Below, in pieces: positions 8,196 through 17,780 of a stretch of 64,000 nucleotides of DNA. The position numbers and the translations under genes were made by a program. Source of the DNA: Anaerophilus nitritigenes (GTDB lineage: Bacteria > Bacillota > Clostridia > Peptostreptococcales > Thermotaleaceae); contig NZ_RYYS01000103.1 in assembly GCF_004138215.1 (NCBI RefSeq), forward strand, positions 1 through 64,000, read 5' to 3'. Below the pieces are notes generated by a model, which made no database searches, was not told the origin of the DNA, and was given only the letters and a program-made list of their open reading frames with translations. Within the stretch, counting starts at the first letter, position 1. Every line of letters begins with the position of its first letter.

Positions 8196-8554
8196 ATATA
8201 ATACTCAGAGGAATAAAAGTACATTTATTTAAAGATAAATACAAAAACGAGGGAGTAGAAAACACAATGCAAATTCAAAATCTTGAAAAATAGAAAAGAA
8301 ATCATTAACCGTCCCCAAATTTCCCAAATTTTCCATATTTTCCATATTGTTACCCATATTGTCTTATTGCCTATACTTAGTTTTTTATAAAATAAGACAA
8401 GGATATTGAAGAATTTTGTTGAAATATTCACAGCATATGTTATGTTTATATAAATAAGGAAGAAGAAAGTATCGATTAATATATAAACAACCTTTAGAGT
8501 AAAATTATATTTAGATAATGAAATTGCAGATAAAGAAGTAGGAGGTTTTAATTT
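8196..8554. other. Gene-free stretch holding a REP-like copy and pyrimidine-rich repeats
   Basis: TTAACCGTCCCC at 8305-8316 is a minus-strand copy of the GGGGACGGTTAA core found around the RAYT gene at 24.8-26.0 kb. It is followed by CCCAAATTT, CCCAAATTTT and two TTTTCCATAT units (8317-8346), an obvious short-period decay. An open frame on the minus strand here is only the translation of this low-complexity tract. GTAGGAGG at 8538-8545 is the ribosome site of the next gene. Confidence 0.55.
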
Positions 8555-11134
8555 ATGAATGATAAAAAAGTAAGTATTGTTATATCTGGGGACATATGTA
8601 TAAATTCACTTCAGTGGATTACAGACCCTCAAAATAATGAAGGATTGAATTGGCAAACCCATTTGAATATGCATACTGTTTTAAAACCTGGTGAATCTTT
8701 GTTACTATCAAAGCTTGTAGCTTTGGCAACGGATAGTTCTATATGTTCACCGAAGATCAAGTATTTAGAGTCAGATTTACCAAAAGAATTTCTTCGTTCT
8801 AATGCAACACTAGATTTATTTCCTGTATCTTCTAATGAAAAAGATAAGAATAAAGTATATCGAGTGAAACATTTTATGGGATTTACAGGACCATCATCTG
8901 GTAAGCCAAAGTTACTTCCAATTTATGATGATGATGAAAATGCTGATCTAGTAATTATAGATGATGAAAATAATGGTTTTAATTCTAATGAAGAGTTTTG
9001 GCCTTTGGCAATAAAATCATCTAAAAAATCACCTATTGTATTATATAAAATGAATAATCCTATTTCATCTAGTGATCTTTGGAAGCATCTAGAAAAATTT
9101 CATATTGAAAATACCATCGTTGTTATAAATGCTGATGATTTACGTTCAAAGGGAGTAAACATTAGCAAAAGTCTTTCTTGGGAAAGAACATCACAGGATT
9201 TTGTTTGGCAAATCAACAATAATCCGAATCTTGCCTTCCTTGCAAAATGTCATCATCTTATAGTACCCTTTGGACTTGAAGGTGCTATTTATTATAGGAA
9301 TGATAGATCAGTAGCTGAATCTAGGTTATATTTTCTTCCCTATGAATTCGAAGGAGGTTTTGTGAAAGATACACAAGGTAAAATGTATGGATTGACCTCT
9401 TGCTTTGTTGCTGGACTATCACGCAGTATTGTTTCCTCGAAAAAGCATAATAAAAAGAAGCTCTCTTATTGGCTGAGTAAAGGAATTCGAGAAGGTATTG
9501 TTGCTGCACAAAAATATTTCATAGAAGGTTTTGGTAAAAACATTGAAGAATTTACTTTTCCTAATCCTGCAATATTTGTTGAAGATGAGAACGACTTTAT
9601 ATACAAAGAGCATGTGCAGGATGTAAAAATCCCTAATGAATCTGATATAAACGGGTATTCCCGTTGGTATATACTTGAAGACAAAAGTTCCGCAAATTTA
9701 GCAGAAATTGCTTATGATATTGTTAAAAATGGAGAAAGAAAAGTACTTAAATCTATTCCAAGTGCACAGTTTGGAAAATTAAAAACGGTAGATCGAACAG
9801 AAATTGAAAGTTATAGAAGCATAAAGAATTTGATGCTAGAATATATTTCCACAACCAATGCTGTTCGTCCTTTGTCCATTTCTGTATTTGGAACACCAGG
9901 ATCTGGAAAGTCCTTTGGGATCATGGAGATAGCTGCTAGTATTGCACCCAATCTTATTAAAGCATTAAATTTTAATTTATCTCAATTTCGTACAACAGCA
10001 GATTTAATTAATAGTTTTCATAAAGTAAGGGATCTATCTTTGGAAGGAAAAGTTCCACTAGTATTTTTTGATGAATTTGATTCTACTTTTGAAGGAAATC
10101 TTGGATGGTTGAAATATTTCTTAGCACCTATGCAAGATGGTGTATTTAGAGAAGGGGATGCTATTCACCCTATAGGAAAGGCTATTTTTGTATTTGGAGG
10201 AGGTACTAGTAGTTCTTTTAAAGAATTCTGTGGAGAAGATATTACCGATGAAATGGAACAAAAACAATTCTTAAAAGCATTCAAAAGTGCAAAAGGACCT
10301 GACTTTATTAGTCGTCTGAGAGGATATGTAAATATCTTAGGACCTAATCAAGCAAATGGACAGTTAGACCAATTATTTATCATTCGAAGAGCGATGCTAT
10401 TACGATCATTGTTGGAGCGTAAAGAACCTCATTTGATAAATGAAAAGGGAGAAGCTCAAATTGATAATGGTGTACTAAGAGCATTGCTTAAAATTCCAAG
10501 ATACAAGCATGAATCAAGATCTATGGAAGCTATATTAGAGATGAGTATGTTAAATAAAGCAAAGAAATGGGAGCAATCTTATTTACCTTCTAGAGAGCAG
10601 TTAAAACTCCATGTAGACGAAGACCAATTTTTACGTCATTTAATGCATGATGCATTTTTTAGTGAAAAAATTGAAAGTCTTGCAAAAGCGATTCATCAAA
10701 AATATATTATGTTAAATAAAGATAATAAAAATATTGATGCAGATTTTATAAGTCCTTGGGATGAGCTCAGTGAAGATCTTAAAAGCTCCAATATGGATCA
10801 TGCAAAACATATTCCTAGAGCGTTACTTAAAATTAATTATGATGTTGTATCTGTTAAAGAAACACCAAAATATATTGACTTTACAGAAGATGAGTTAGAG
10901 ATTTTAGCAAACTACGAACATACCCGTTGGTGTCTTCATAGAAAAGAAGCAGGTTGGACTCATGGTAGAGTAAAAGATATAGATAGAAAAACGGATCCTG
11001 CCCTCGTTCCTTGGGATCTATTACCTGATGATAAAAAAAATAAAGTATACCAAATGGTTAAGATTTGGCCAGAAATATTGTCTAGTGCAAATTTTAAAAT
11101 AGAACCATTAAAATTTTCATCTGATAATTATTGA
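8555..11134 (+). CDS. P-loop ATPase with C-terminal RyR domain; function unknown
   Basis: 859 residues, no signal peptide or membrane helices. Three parts: (1) residues about 1-370, with VVINADDLRSKGVNISKS, CHHLIVPFGLEGAIYY and SCFVAGLSRSIV, which look like a ribokinase/PfkB-type fold (tentative); (2) an AAA-like P-loop domain with Walker A GTPGSGKS at about 446-453 and Walker B PLVFFDEFD at about 500-508, plus FISRLRGYVNILGP; (3) residues about 779-845, a RyR domain (YEHTRWCLHRKEAGWTHG, then DPALVPWDLLP), named after ryanodine receptors and found in bacteria in nucleotide-signalling and conflict-type proteins. It stands alone between two strong terminators with a good GGAGG site. A sensor/effector role is possible, but nothing here proves defence. 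Confidence 0.75.
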   Translation: MNDKKVSIVISGDICINSLQWITDPQNNEGLNWQTHLNMHTVLKPGESLLLSKLVALATDSSICSPKIKYLESDLPKEFLRSNATLDLFPVSSNEKDKNKVYRVKHFMGFTGPSSGKPKLLPIYDDDENADLVIIDDENNGFNSNEEFWPLAIKSSKKSPIVLYKMNNPISSSDLWKHLEKFHIENTIVVINADDLRSKGVNISKSLSWERTSQDFVWQINNNPNLAFLAKCHHLIVPFGLEGAIYYRNDRSVAESRLYFLPYEFEGGFVKDTQGKMYGLTSCFVAGLSRSIVSSKKHNKKKLSYWLSKGIREGIVAAQKYFIEGFGKNIEEFTFPNPAIFVEDENDFIYKEHVQDVKIPNESDINGYSRWYILEDKSSANLAEIAYDIVKNGERKVLKSIPSAQFGKLKTVDRTEIESYRSIKNLMLEYISTTNAVRPLSISVFGTPGSGKSFGIMEIAASIAPNLIKALNFNLSQFRTTADLINSFHKVRDLSLEGKVPLVFFDEFDSTFEGNLGWLKYFLAPMQDGVFREGDAIHPIGKAIFVFGGGTSSSFKEFCGEDITDEMEQKQFLKAFKSAKGPDFISRLRGYVNILGPNQANGQLDQLFIIRRAMLLRSLLERKEPHLINEKGEAQIDNGVLRALLKIPRYKHESRSMEAILEMSMLNKAKKWEQSYLPSREQLKLHVDEDQFLRHLMHDAFFSEKIESLAKAIHQKYIMLNKDNKNIDADFISPWDELSEDLKSSNMDHAKHIPRALLKINYDVVSVKETPKYIDFTEDELEILANYEHTRWCLHRKEAGWTHGRVKDIDRKTDPALVPWDLLPDDKKNKVYQMVKIWPEILSSANFKIEPLKFSSDNY

Positions 11135-11159
11135 ATCTAAAAAATCTTTTAGGGCAATT

Positions 11160-11194
11160 AAAACAGAGGGACAGTGAAGATGTCCCTCTGTTTT
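11160..11194. terminator. Bidirectional terminator
   Basis: Arms AAAACAGAGGGACA (11160-11173) and TGTCCCTCTGTTTT (11181-11194), 14 bp perfect with a 7-nt loop and A/T runs on both sides. It separates the convergent ATPase and chemoreceptor genes. The GGGACA/TGTCCC core resembles the REP-like repeat family of this window. Confidence 0.85.
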
Positions 11195-11198
11195 ATAG

Positions 11199-13316
11199 TT
11201 ATACGTTAAATTTACTAATTTGATTTTTTAATTTACTTACAATTTGTACAAGTTCATCTGTATTTTCTGTAATCGTATTGATTTTATCAGACTGTTCCTT
11301 GATATCTGATACTGAGTCAACAGTTGATATAGAATAACCGTGTACTATACTCGCTATTTCTTTTGTATTTTTCAAAACAGATTCAGTACTGTTTAATAGT
11401 TCATAGAATATATTTTGAGTTTGCTTTGCGTTAAGATCAGATATTTCTACTTTATCAACAACGGTGGATAACGCTTGACTACAATTAGTAATTATATTTC
11501 CTTGTTGCTCAACTGCATACATACCGTTATTCATAGTTTTAACGGTACTTTTCGTATCTTTTTGTATATCTTTTACTAAAACAGATATTTCTTCTGTTGC
11601 TGTTTTAGATTGTTCTGCAAGCTTTCTAATTTCATCAGCTACAACTGCAAAACCTTGTCCATATTCTCCAGCTCTAGCTGCCTCTATATTAGCATTTAAA
11701 GCAAGTAGATTTGTTTGTTCGGATATATCTTTTATGATAGTTATAATATTACCTATTTGCAAAGAACGATCATCTAATTTATGGATTGCTTCAGTAGCAA
11801 GTCTTACAGTTTTATTAACAGAATCAAGATGAATAGTAGCTTCTTTCATAGAAGTCATGCTTTTATATACAAGCTCTGTAGATTCTTTTGTATTTATTGT
11901 ATTTTTTTCAATTTGCTGTGCACCCTGGTTTACTTGTTTTTCGACTTTTTCTAGCATTTCCATAATATTATTTGTATATGTACTTTGTTTTTCAGCTGTG
12001 ACTGAAATTTCTCCTATTACATTAGAAACTTGATTCATAGAAGTTTTCACTTCCTGAGTGGAGATAAGCAATTGCTGTGAAAAGTTATCAACATGTCCAA
12101 AACCACTACTTACATTACCAACTATTGTCCCAAGATTCTCAAGAAATTTATTTACAGAATTACCGAGTTTGCCAATTTCATCTTGATTTTTCATATGAAT
12201 ACGGGTTGTTAAATCTCCACCTTTTTCTGAAAGATTGTTTAACTCAGTTTCTAAAATATTTAATGGCTTTGTTACAATTAGATTTGTAATAGAATAAATA
12301 ATACATGTTATAATCAACAAAAGCACTAACAAAACAGCTCCAACAATCCAAACTGATTTTAAAGAATGTTTTATAACTTCCATATTCGATTGTACAAAAA
12401 CTAGATACCATTGGCTAAGGTAGTTTTCATTCTCAAAATCATATTTTTGTATTGTATAAGTTTTATCTTGGCCATCAAAATTTAGTGAAGTGTAGGTTTC
12501 ATCTCCAATAATTTTATTGAGTAAAGGCTTGTATGTTTTAACAGCATCCTCATTGAGTATATTTTGTTTTTGTGGGTGTGAAATTAAAAATCCATTTTCA
12601 TCCATCATGAACATATAACCTGTATCCCCGAGTTTAATATTATTTACAAATATGTCTGTAAAATGATTCATAGGAAGTGCCATATGTGCTGTACCAATTA
12701 GATTACCTTCATTCATAACAGGAACGGAGATAACAAATACTGGATTGCCATAGATAAGACTTCGATATACATGAGTAACAACATGATCTTTACTCTTATT
12801 ATAAATATCTTTTGCCATAGGATGATCTGCACTAGATTTTCCCACAGAAGCTCCATTTGATGAATCTACAAAAAAAACACCTCTCTTGATTATATGATCT
12901 TCTCCATCAACAGATGTAATATTTAAACTCGTCTCAGGACTAAGATTAGAAGCTAAAGCAATATTTTCATAATATTTGTTTTGATCAGCTATGGATAAAA
13001 GAAATTCATTGGCTTTGGTCACTGCTTCTTTATTAGACGGATTTAAGCAGGCCTCTATAGTACGTGGATCTTTTGAAATGATCAATAAAGTAGACATTTG
13101 ATCATCGATCCATGTCTTTAAAGTTTTATTAGCTTGGTCTAAGATTTTTACATTAAAGTCTTTATTTGATTTTGTTTGGCTAACTTTATTCAAATTAAAA
13201 ATTCCTGCTCCAAGTGCTACTAATAAAAATAGCAATATGGGCAGTATCCACATGATATATGTATGTGCTATTTTTTTGCGTTTTACATTTTTTGATTTTA
13301 AAATACTTTTAAACAT
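11199..13316 (-). CDS. Methyl-accepting chemotaxis protein with extracellular Cache domain
   Basis: 705 residues: N-terminal helix (about 20-40), extracellular dCache-type sensor (about 45-320, with [17 protein letters not shown], the Cache signature), second helix (about 325-348), HAMP (about 350-400), then the long coiled-coil signalling domain with the hairpin tip [19 protein letters not shown] that contacts CheA/CheW. It would sense a small molecule outside the cell and steer swimming; no che genes are in the window. The ATG is preceded by GGGAGGAATAT. It is monocistronic. Confidence 0.93.
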   Translation of the reverse strand: MFKSILKSKNVKRKKIAHTYIMWILPILLFLLVALGAGIFNLNKVSQTKSNKDFNVKILDQANKTLKTWIDDQMSTLLIISKDPRTIEACLNPSNKEAVTKANEFLLSIADQNKYYENIALASNLSPETSLNITSVDGEDHIIKRGVFFVDSSNGASVGKSSADHPMAKDIYNKSKDHVVTHVYRSLIYGNPVFVISVPVMNEGNLIGTAHMALPMNHFTDIFVNNIKLGDTGYMFMMDENGFLISHPQKQNILNEDAVKTYKPLLNKIIGDETYTSLNFDGQDKTYTIQKYDFENENYLSQWYLVFVQSNMEVIKHSLKSVWIVGAVLLVLLLIITCIIYSITNLIVTKPLNILETELNNLSEKGGDLTTRIHMKNQDEIGKLGNSVNKFLENLGTIVGNVSSGFGHVDNFSQQLLISTQEVKTSMNQVSNVIGEISVTAEKQSTYTNNIMEMLEKVEKQVNQGAQQIEKNTINTKESTELVYKSMTSMKEATIHLDSVNKTVRLATEAIHKLDDRSLQIGNIITIIKDISEQTNLLALNANIEAARAGEYGQGFAVVADEIRKLAEQSKTATEEISVLVKDIQKDTKSTVKTMNNGMYAVEQQGNIITNCSQALSTVVDKVEISDLNAKQTQNIFYELLNSTESVLKNTKEIASIVHGYSISTVDSVSDIKEQSDKINTITENTDELVQIVSKLKNQISKFNV

Positions 13317-13761
13317 ATATTCCTCCCATTAATATTAAGCATGGCTTTAAATGATTTCTTTCTTTTGTTGTGCTTTACATAATATTCCTCCATTCTTAAT
13401 GTAGTTCCTTTGAGTTTACACTATATTTCCTAAAATTTTAATAGTTCAAGTATACCATATTCATACATTAGGTAATTGATCACCTTGAAAAGCAATTAAG
13501 GTCTAATTTATAATTTTGATAGATTTGGAACAATAAAAAATTTATTTTTAGAGAAAAAGAACTAGAATGATTTATGAAATACACAAAAGAGAAAAATAAT
13601 AATAAATAATTGGAATATGAAGAAAAAATGAAAGTAGCAGATGATATTTCAAAGGAATAGGTGTACTATCTCTTTTTATGATATAATGACAAATAAAAGT
13701 TAAGGATTTGAATAGCTAGAAATTAAACAATAATATGGCTACATATTGTAATTTATAAAAT
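13317..13761. other. Divergent intergenic region between chemoreceptor and NagZ genes
   Basis: No gene seen. On the minus strand a second GGAGGAATATT ribosome site (13390-13381) precedes an ATG-TAA start-stop (13380-13375), 60 bases upstream of the near-identical start site of the chemoreceptor. Further up, TTGAAC and TATAGT 18 bp apart could be its promoter. On the plus strand an extended -10 (TGATATAAT, 13679-13687) serves the NagZ gene. Confidence 0.4.
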
Positions 13762-13776
13762 ATGAGGTTGATGAAA

Positions 13777-14952
13777 ATGAAAATATTTCATATAAAATAC
13801 ATTAAAATTATAGGTACATTACTGTGTTTATGCATGTTGATGACTTCATGTAAACTGGTTTTTAATGGTACAAAAGATTCTGAGAGGAATAAAGAGAAGA
13901 TTGAAAAAGTAGTAATTAGTGACCCAGTAGAAAAGCAAATGTCTGATTTAGAAAAAGCCCATCAAATATTAAATGAAATGAGCCTTGAAGAAAAAGTGGG
14001 ACAAATGTTTATTGTTCGTTGTCCTCAGGAAAATGCGATACAATCTATTTCAAAGTATCATTTGGGTGGGTATATTCTTTTTGGTCGTGATTTTAAAAAT
14101 AAAACACAGGAAGAAGTTTCTTTAAACATCCAAAGTTATCAAAATGCTTCAAAAATAGATATGCTGATTGGTGTTGACGAGGAAGGAGGAACAGTAAATC
14201 GGGTTAGTGCATATAATCAATTTCGTTCTTCTCGGTTTAAGTCTCCGCAGAATTTATATAAAGAAGGAGGCTGGGCTTTGATTGCAAAAGATACAGAGGA
14301 AAAAGTTACTCTTCTTAAATCTCTTGGAATCAATCTCAACATGGCACCTGTAGGTGATGTGTCTACCAATCAAGATGATTATATGTATGCTCGTACATTT
14401 GGAAAAGATGCAAAACTTACTTCACAATATGTCCAAAAAGTTGTAGGAGTGATGAATAACAACAAATTAGGGTGTGTTTTAAAGCATTTCCCAGGATATG
14501 GAGATAATTTAGATACCCATACAGGGATGGCTTATGATTATCGTAGTTATGAATCCTTTGTCAAAAATGATTTTTTACCATTTATTTCAGGAATCAAAGC
14601 AGGAGCAGATGCAATATTGGTATCACACAATATTGTAGATTGCATGGATTCACAATACCCTGCGTCTTTATCTGCAAAGGTACATCAAATATTGAGGAAA
14701 GATTTAAGCTTTGATGGTGTTATAATTACGGATGATTTATATATGGATGCTATTCAGAAGTATACAAAAGCAGAGGAAGCAGCAGTAGTTGCAGTATTAG
14801 CAGGAAACGATATGATTTGTTGTACAGATTTTGACGTGCAAATTCCTGCTGTTATTGAGGCTGTTAAAAATGAAATAATTTCAGAGGATACTATTGATCA
14901 ATCTGTTATTAGAATATTGTGTTGGAAATTGATCCTTGACATTATAGAGTAG
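13777..14952 (+). CDS. nagZ: Lipoprotein beta-N-acetylhexosaminidase, NagZ-like GH3 (copy 1)
   Basis: About 391 residues. The N terminus is a lipoprotein signal (GTLLCLCMLMTSCKL; Cys in LMTSC), followed by a spacer and a full GH3 domain with EKVGQMFIVRC, GGYILFGRDFKN, IGVDEEGGTVNR, KHFPGYGDNLDTHTG (His248 of the NagZ Asp-His dyad) and VIITDDLYMDAI with the nucleophile Asp near 319. It would remove beta-linked N-acetylglucosamine from muropeptides or other glycans at the outer face. The ATG at 13777 is 8 bases from GAGGT; the earlier ATG at 13762 lies upstream of that site. A paralogue lies at 17.8-18.9 kb. Confidence 0.85.
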   Translation: MKIFHIKYIKIIGTLLCLCMLMTSCKLVFNGTKDSERNKEKIEKVVISDPVEKQMSDLEKAHQILNEMSLEEKVGQMFIVRCPQENAIQSISKYHLGGYILFGRDFKNKTQEEVSLNIQSYQNASKIDMLIGVDEEGGTVNRVSAYNQFRSSRFKSPQNLYKEGGWALIAKDTEEKVTLLKSLGINLNMAPVGDVSTNQDDYMYARTFGKDAKLTSQYVQKVVGVMNNNKLGCVLKHFPGYGDNLDTHTGMAYDYRSYESFVKNDFLPFISGIKAGADAILVSHNIVDCMDSQYPASLSAKVHQILRKDLSFDGVIITDDLYMDAIQKYTKAEEAAVVAVLAGNDMICCTDFDVQIPAVIEAVKNEIISEDTIDQSVIRILCWKLILDIIE

Positions 14953-14987
14953 TAAAAAAGGCAGATTAAGAAGGATTATTAGAAAAT

Positions 14988-15014
14988 AAAAGAGACAATG
15001 AATTTGTCCCTTTT
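14988..15014. terminator. Bidirectional terminator
   Basis: Arms AAAAGAGACAA (14988-14998) and TTGTCCCTTTT (15004-15014), one internal mismatch, 5-nt loop. It lies between the convergent NagZ and methyltransferase genes, one base from the latter's stop. Confidence 0.65.
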
Positions 15015-15015
15015 G

Positions 15016-15828
15016 CTAATTTACTTGAATTTTTATTATTTTCGCCATTTTTTTAAATCTTGGAATGCACCAGAGCCACCTCATATTTCTCCATCTTTTT
15101 CCTCCAACATCAAAATGGTACCATTCTTTTACAAAATGAAGTCGATTATCAAAGCATTCAATTTCTTTTCCTGACTTAAATCCAGAATAAAATTCAGATT
15201 TTGTTTTTAGTTTGTTCACTGACTCATGATGCTTTGATTTTCCTACCGCCAGGGGATCCATTGCTTCAAAAACAATATATGAATTTGTAAAGTGATCTGC
15301 TAATTTCTTAAATAAATTTTTTAATTGAGGTATATCAAAATACATAAATATACCTTCTGCGATTATTAACACATTTTCTTTTTTGTCTATTAAATCCATC
15401 CATTCATACTCAAATACTGATTTTTCTATAAATTTAAGTCTATCTGTTTCTTTTATGAATTTTCTTCTGATGTTTATTCCTTCAGCTAAATCTATATCAT
15501 ACCAGCGAATATTTTTAAGATCTATTCTAATAGGTCTTGTATCTAGACCAGCACCTATATTGATGATGGTTCCATTAGGGTTTTTTTCTACATATGCTTT
15601 AGTCAAATCATCTAGTATTTTAGTTCTTGCTGCAACACCAACTTGTGTTTTATAAAATTTATTATCATCTCCAAATATAGAAAAATCGTAATCAATTTTT
15701 TTTACTATCTCTAAAGATTTAAAATCTTTTATAATACTATCTTCTCTTTTGGTTTCCTGTGCTCTAGCCCATACTGGTATAAGCATGGTCTCTGGAACTC
15801 CTACTAATTCTTCTTTATATTTTCCCAT
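15016..15828 (-). CDS. Class I SAM-dependent methyltransferase, leucine carboxyl methyltransferase (LCMT/PPM1) family
   Basis: 270 residues. TKILDDL, GTIINIGAGLDTRPIRID (SAM-binding motif I) and RWYDIDLAE, then VLIIAEGIFMYF, are the LCMT-family pattern. In bacteria these act on small molecules or polyketide/siderophore-like products rather than phosphatases; the substrate here is unknown. Start ATG with AAAGGGTG 9 bases upstream. A 17-of-19 match to the Fur box sits 66 bases upstream, so it is probably induced by iron limitation. It is monocistronic. Confidence 0.8.
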   Translation of the reverse strand: MGKYKEELVGVPETMLIPVWARAQETKREDSIIKDFKSLEIVKKIDYDFSIFGDDNKFYKTQVGVAARTKILDDLTKAYVEKNPNGTIINIGAGLDTRPIRIDLKNIRWYDIDLAEGINIRRKFIKETDRLKFIEKSVFEYEWMDLIDKKENVLIIAEGIFMYFDIPQLKNLFKKLADHFTNSYIVFEAMDPLAVGKSKHHESVNKLKTKSEFYSGFKSGKEIECFDNRLHFVKEWYHFDVGGKRWRNMRWLWCIPRFKKMAKIIKIQVN

Positions 15829-16243
15829 ATTGATTCACCCTTTCTTTATCCCTTAAAACTTTTATTTTTATACTGTTATAAAATTTATTACAAGATATTG
15901 AAAATCATTATCATTACATTTTTTAAAAAAATATGTATTTCAAATAAAATACATAATGAAAGCTATAACCTTAATTTTTAATGTTATTTTTTCATAATAA
16001 AATTATTTCTGATTGATAAAATTTTGAGTTAAAATAATCTAATGAAATAATATGGATCTAGTAACTCTACTTTTTTTATGATATCATATAATATTTTTTT
16101 TTGCACTATAATAAGTTATTGTATTTTACAATAATTAATTAACTGTCCCTACACTTTTACTACACTTTTACACTTTTATAAAAAAAACAAATGTTACAAT
16201 TGACACATATGAACATAAATAAAGTAGAGAGGGGGGAGCGATT
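15829..16243. other. AT-rich divergent region with Fur box and degenerate REP copy
   Basis: No gene seen. Besides the Fur box, TTAACTGTCCC at 16139-16149 is a one-base variant of the window's REP core in minus orientation, followed by three ACACTTTTA units (16151-16179). AGAGGGGGGAG at 16227-16237 is the ribosome site of the sigma factor gene. Confidence 0.45.
15894..15912 (-). promoter_or_regulatory. Fur box upstream of the methyltransferase gene
   Basis: GATATTGAAAATCATTATC matches the 19-bp Fur consensus GATAATGATAATCATTATC at 17 positions. It lies 66-84 bases before the minus-strand start, about where the -35 element should be, so iron-loaded Fur would block transcription. Confidence 0.65.
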
Positions 16244-16783
16244 TTGGATAAGTTTTTTGTCACACTATGTGAAAGCTATCATTCAAAAATTTTAAAATAT
16301 CTATATTATTCTATAGGAGATATAGAGGATGCCAAAGATCTTACTCAAGAAGTATTTGTTATTGTATACAATCGTATAGATGAATTGCAAAATCATGAAA
16401 ATGTGGGTGGATTTATTTATCAAACAGCAAAATTTGTAGGAGCTAATTTTAAGAGAAAAGCTATTCAAAAGAATTTAAAGGAAACTCCTATAAATATGGA
16501 AATAGGAAGCCAAGAGTCGGATTTGTATGAAAAACTCATTATAAATTATGATCGTAAAATTGATGAAAACCAGTATATTGATAATGTATTATCGTTGCTT
16601 TCAGAAGATAAGTACAAGCTTTATAAACTTTATTATATTGAAAATAAAAGCTATAAGGATATAGCGAAAATACTAAATGTTAATGAAGTAAGCTTACGTA
16701 TGAGATATGTAAGACTAAGACGTGAAATAAAAAAATTAACACATCATATAGCGAAAGAAAAATTTGTTACAAACAAATATTGA
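16244..16783 (+). CDS. ECF-type RNA polymerase sigma factor
   Basis: 179 residues with the sigma-70 region 2 (SKILKYLYYSIGDIEDAKDLTQEVFVIVYNRI, about 15-46) and region 4 (YIENKSYKDIAKILNVNEVSLRMRYVRLRREI, about 128-160) joined by an acidic linker. Start is TTG at 16244 behind a G-rich Shine-Dalgarno. The next gene has the layout of its anti-sigma factor, so the pair likely reads out an envelope signal. Its own promoter is not obvious from the sequence. Confidence 0.88.
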   Translation: MDKFFVTLCESYHSKILKYLYYSIGDIEDAKDLTQEVFVIVYNRIDELQNHENVGGFIYQTAKFVGANFKRKAIQKNLKETPINMEIGSQESDLYEKLIINYDRKIDENQYIDNVLSLLSEDKYKLYKLYYIENKSYKDIAKILNVNEVSLRMRYVRLRREIKKLTHHIAKEKFVTNKY

Positions 16784-16840
16784 CGACATATATTAAGTGA
16801 TAGGATATGAGCTCAATCCTAACAAAAAGGAGGATATTAA

Positions 16841-17704
16841 ATGAAAGGCAATTTTAAAAATACTCCACAATTTCAAAGTATACATAGTAAACTTGACGAA
16901 GCCATTGATAATATGGATATGGTTGAAATTGAAAGACAACTTGAAAAATTATCTAAACAAAGGCCTCTACCGTATGAAATAGAAGATAGTAAGATGTTTG
17001 CCAAAAGAATTATAAAACAAAATAAGAAAGGAAATGGTATTATGAAAAAGGGTATAAGAAAATCAGGAATATTAGCAGCTTGTTTAGTATTAACTATAGG
17101 TGTAACAGCAGCTTATGGAACAGATTTATTTAAAAACTTTAAATTTTACAATAAAGATACAACAGTTGAAATAAGAACAAACCAAAATATAAGTGATAAA
17201 GAGGCAGAAAGACTTGCAAAGGAAGCTAAAGACAATTATAACTCTCCAGATAAAAAAGGTATAATTACTGAAGCGAAGACAATGACATTCTCTAACATAA
17301 AAGAGGTTGAAAAAGCTTTAGGAGTAAAAGTTATTTTACCTTCATATATTCCAGAAGATTTTAAAATGGAAAAAGATATAATGGTTCAGGAGTCTTTTAA
17401 TAATAATCACAATATCTATATTACTTATAAATCAAAGGATCAAGAGAATAGATTGTTTGGGGTTACAATCATAACACAAGATATGCTAGAAGATAGTACA
17501 GTTGTAACAGTAACAGATTCTGTTCATAAAGATGATTATAAGACTCCATCAGGTACTAAATATTCAATATTAGAGGAAGGTGAAGGGATTATAGCAAATA
17601 CTGATATTGACAATATAAATTATGGTTTAGTTTTTATGGGAGTAGATGAAAAAGAGATGCATAAAGTGATTAATAGTGCTGATTTAAGTGGCTATATTCA
17701 ATAA
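16841..17704 (+). CDS. Membrane anti-sigma factor with DUF4367-type extracellular domain
   Basis: 287 residues: N-terminal cytoplasmic part (1-75), one membrane helix (about 77-96, GILAACLVLTIGVTAAYG), and an extracellular DUF4367-like domain (about 140-287, with VKVILPSYIPEDFKME and GLVFMGVDEKEM). This order and its place 57 bases after the ECF sigma gene support an anti-sigma role. The cytoplasmic part lacks the HxxxCxxC zinc motif of classical ZAS domains, so binding to sigma must use another surface. Good AAAGGAGGAT ribosome site. Confidence 0.75.
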   Translation: MKGNFKNTPQFQSIHSKLDEAIDNMDMVEIERQLEKLSKQRPLPYEIEDSKMFAKRIIKQNKKGNGIMKKGIRKSGILAACLVLTIGVTAAYGTDLFKNFKFYNKDTTVEIRTNQNISDKEAERLAKEAKDNYNSPDKKGIITEAKTMTFSNIKEVEKALGVKVILPSYIPEDFKMEKDIMVQESFNNNHNIYITYKSKDQENRLFGVTIITQDMLEDSTVVTVTDSVHKDDYKTPSGTKYSILEEGEGIIANTDIDNINYGLVFMGVDEKEMHKVINSADLSGYIQ

Positions 17705-17715
17705 GTTATATATGA

Positions 17716-17766
17716 GACTGCTTCATAATATAAGGCTAATACCTTACATATGAAGTGGTCTTTTTT
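17716..17766 (+). terminator. Terminator of the sigma/anti-sigma operon
   Basis: A 12-bp stem (17716-17727 with 17749-17760, two G-U pairs) carries an inner 5-bp stem (TAAGG/CCTTA) and is followed by TTTTTT. Confidence 0.8.
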
Positions 17767-17780
17767 ATGTTCATTGTTTA

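Noticed and set aside
8225-8431. Minus-strand open frame of 68 codons
   Set aside because: It translates the low-complexity TTTCCCAAATTTTCC tract and has no ribosome site or recognisable protein character.
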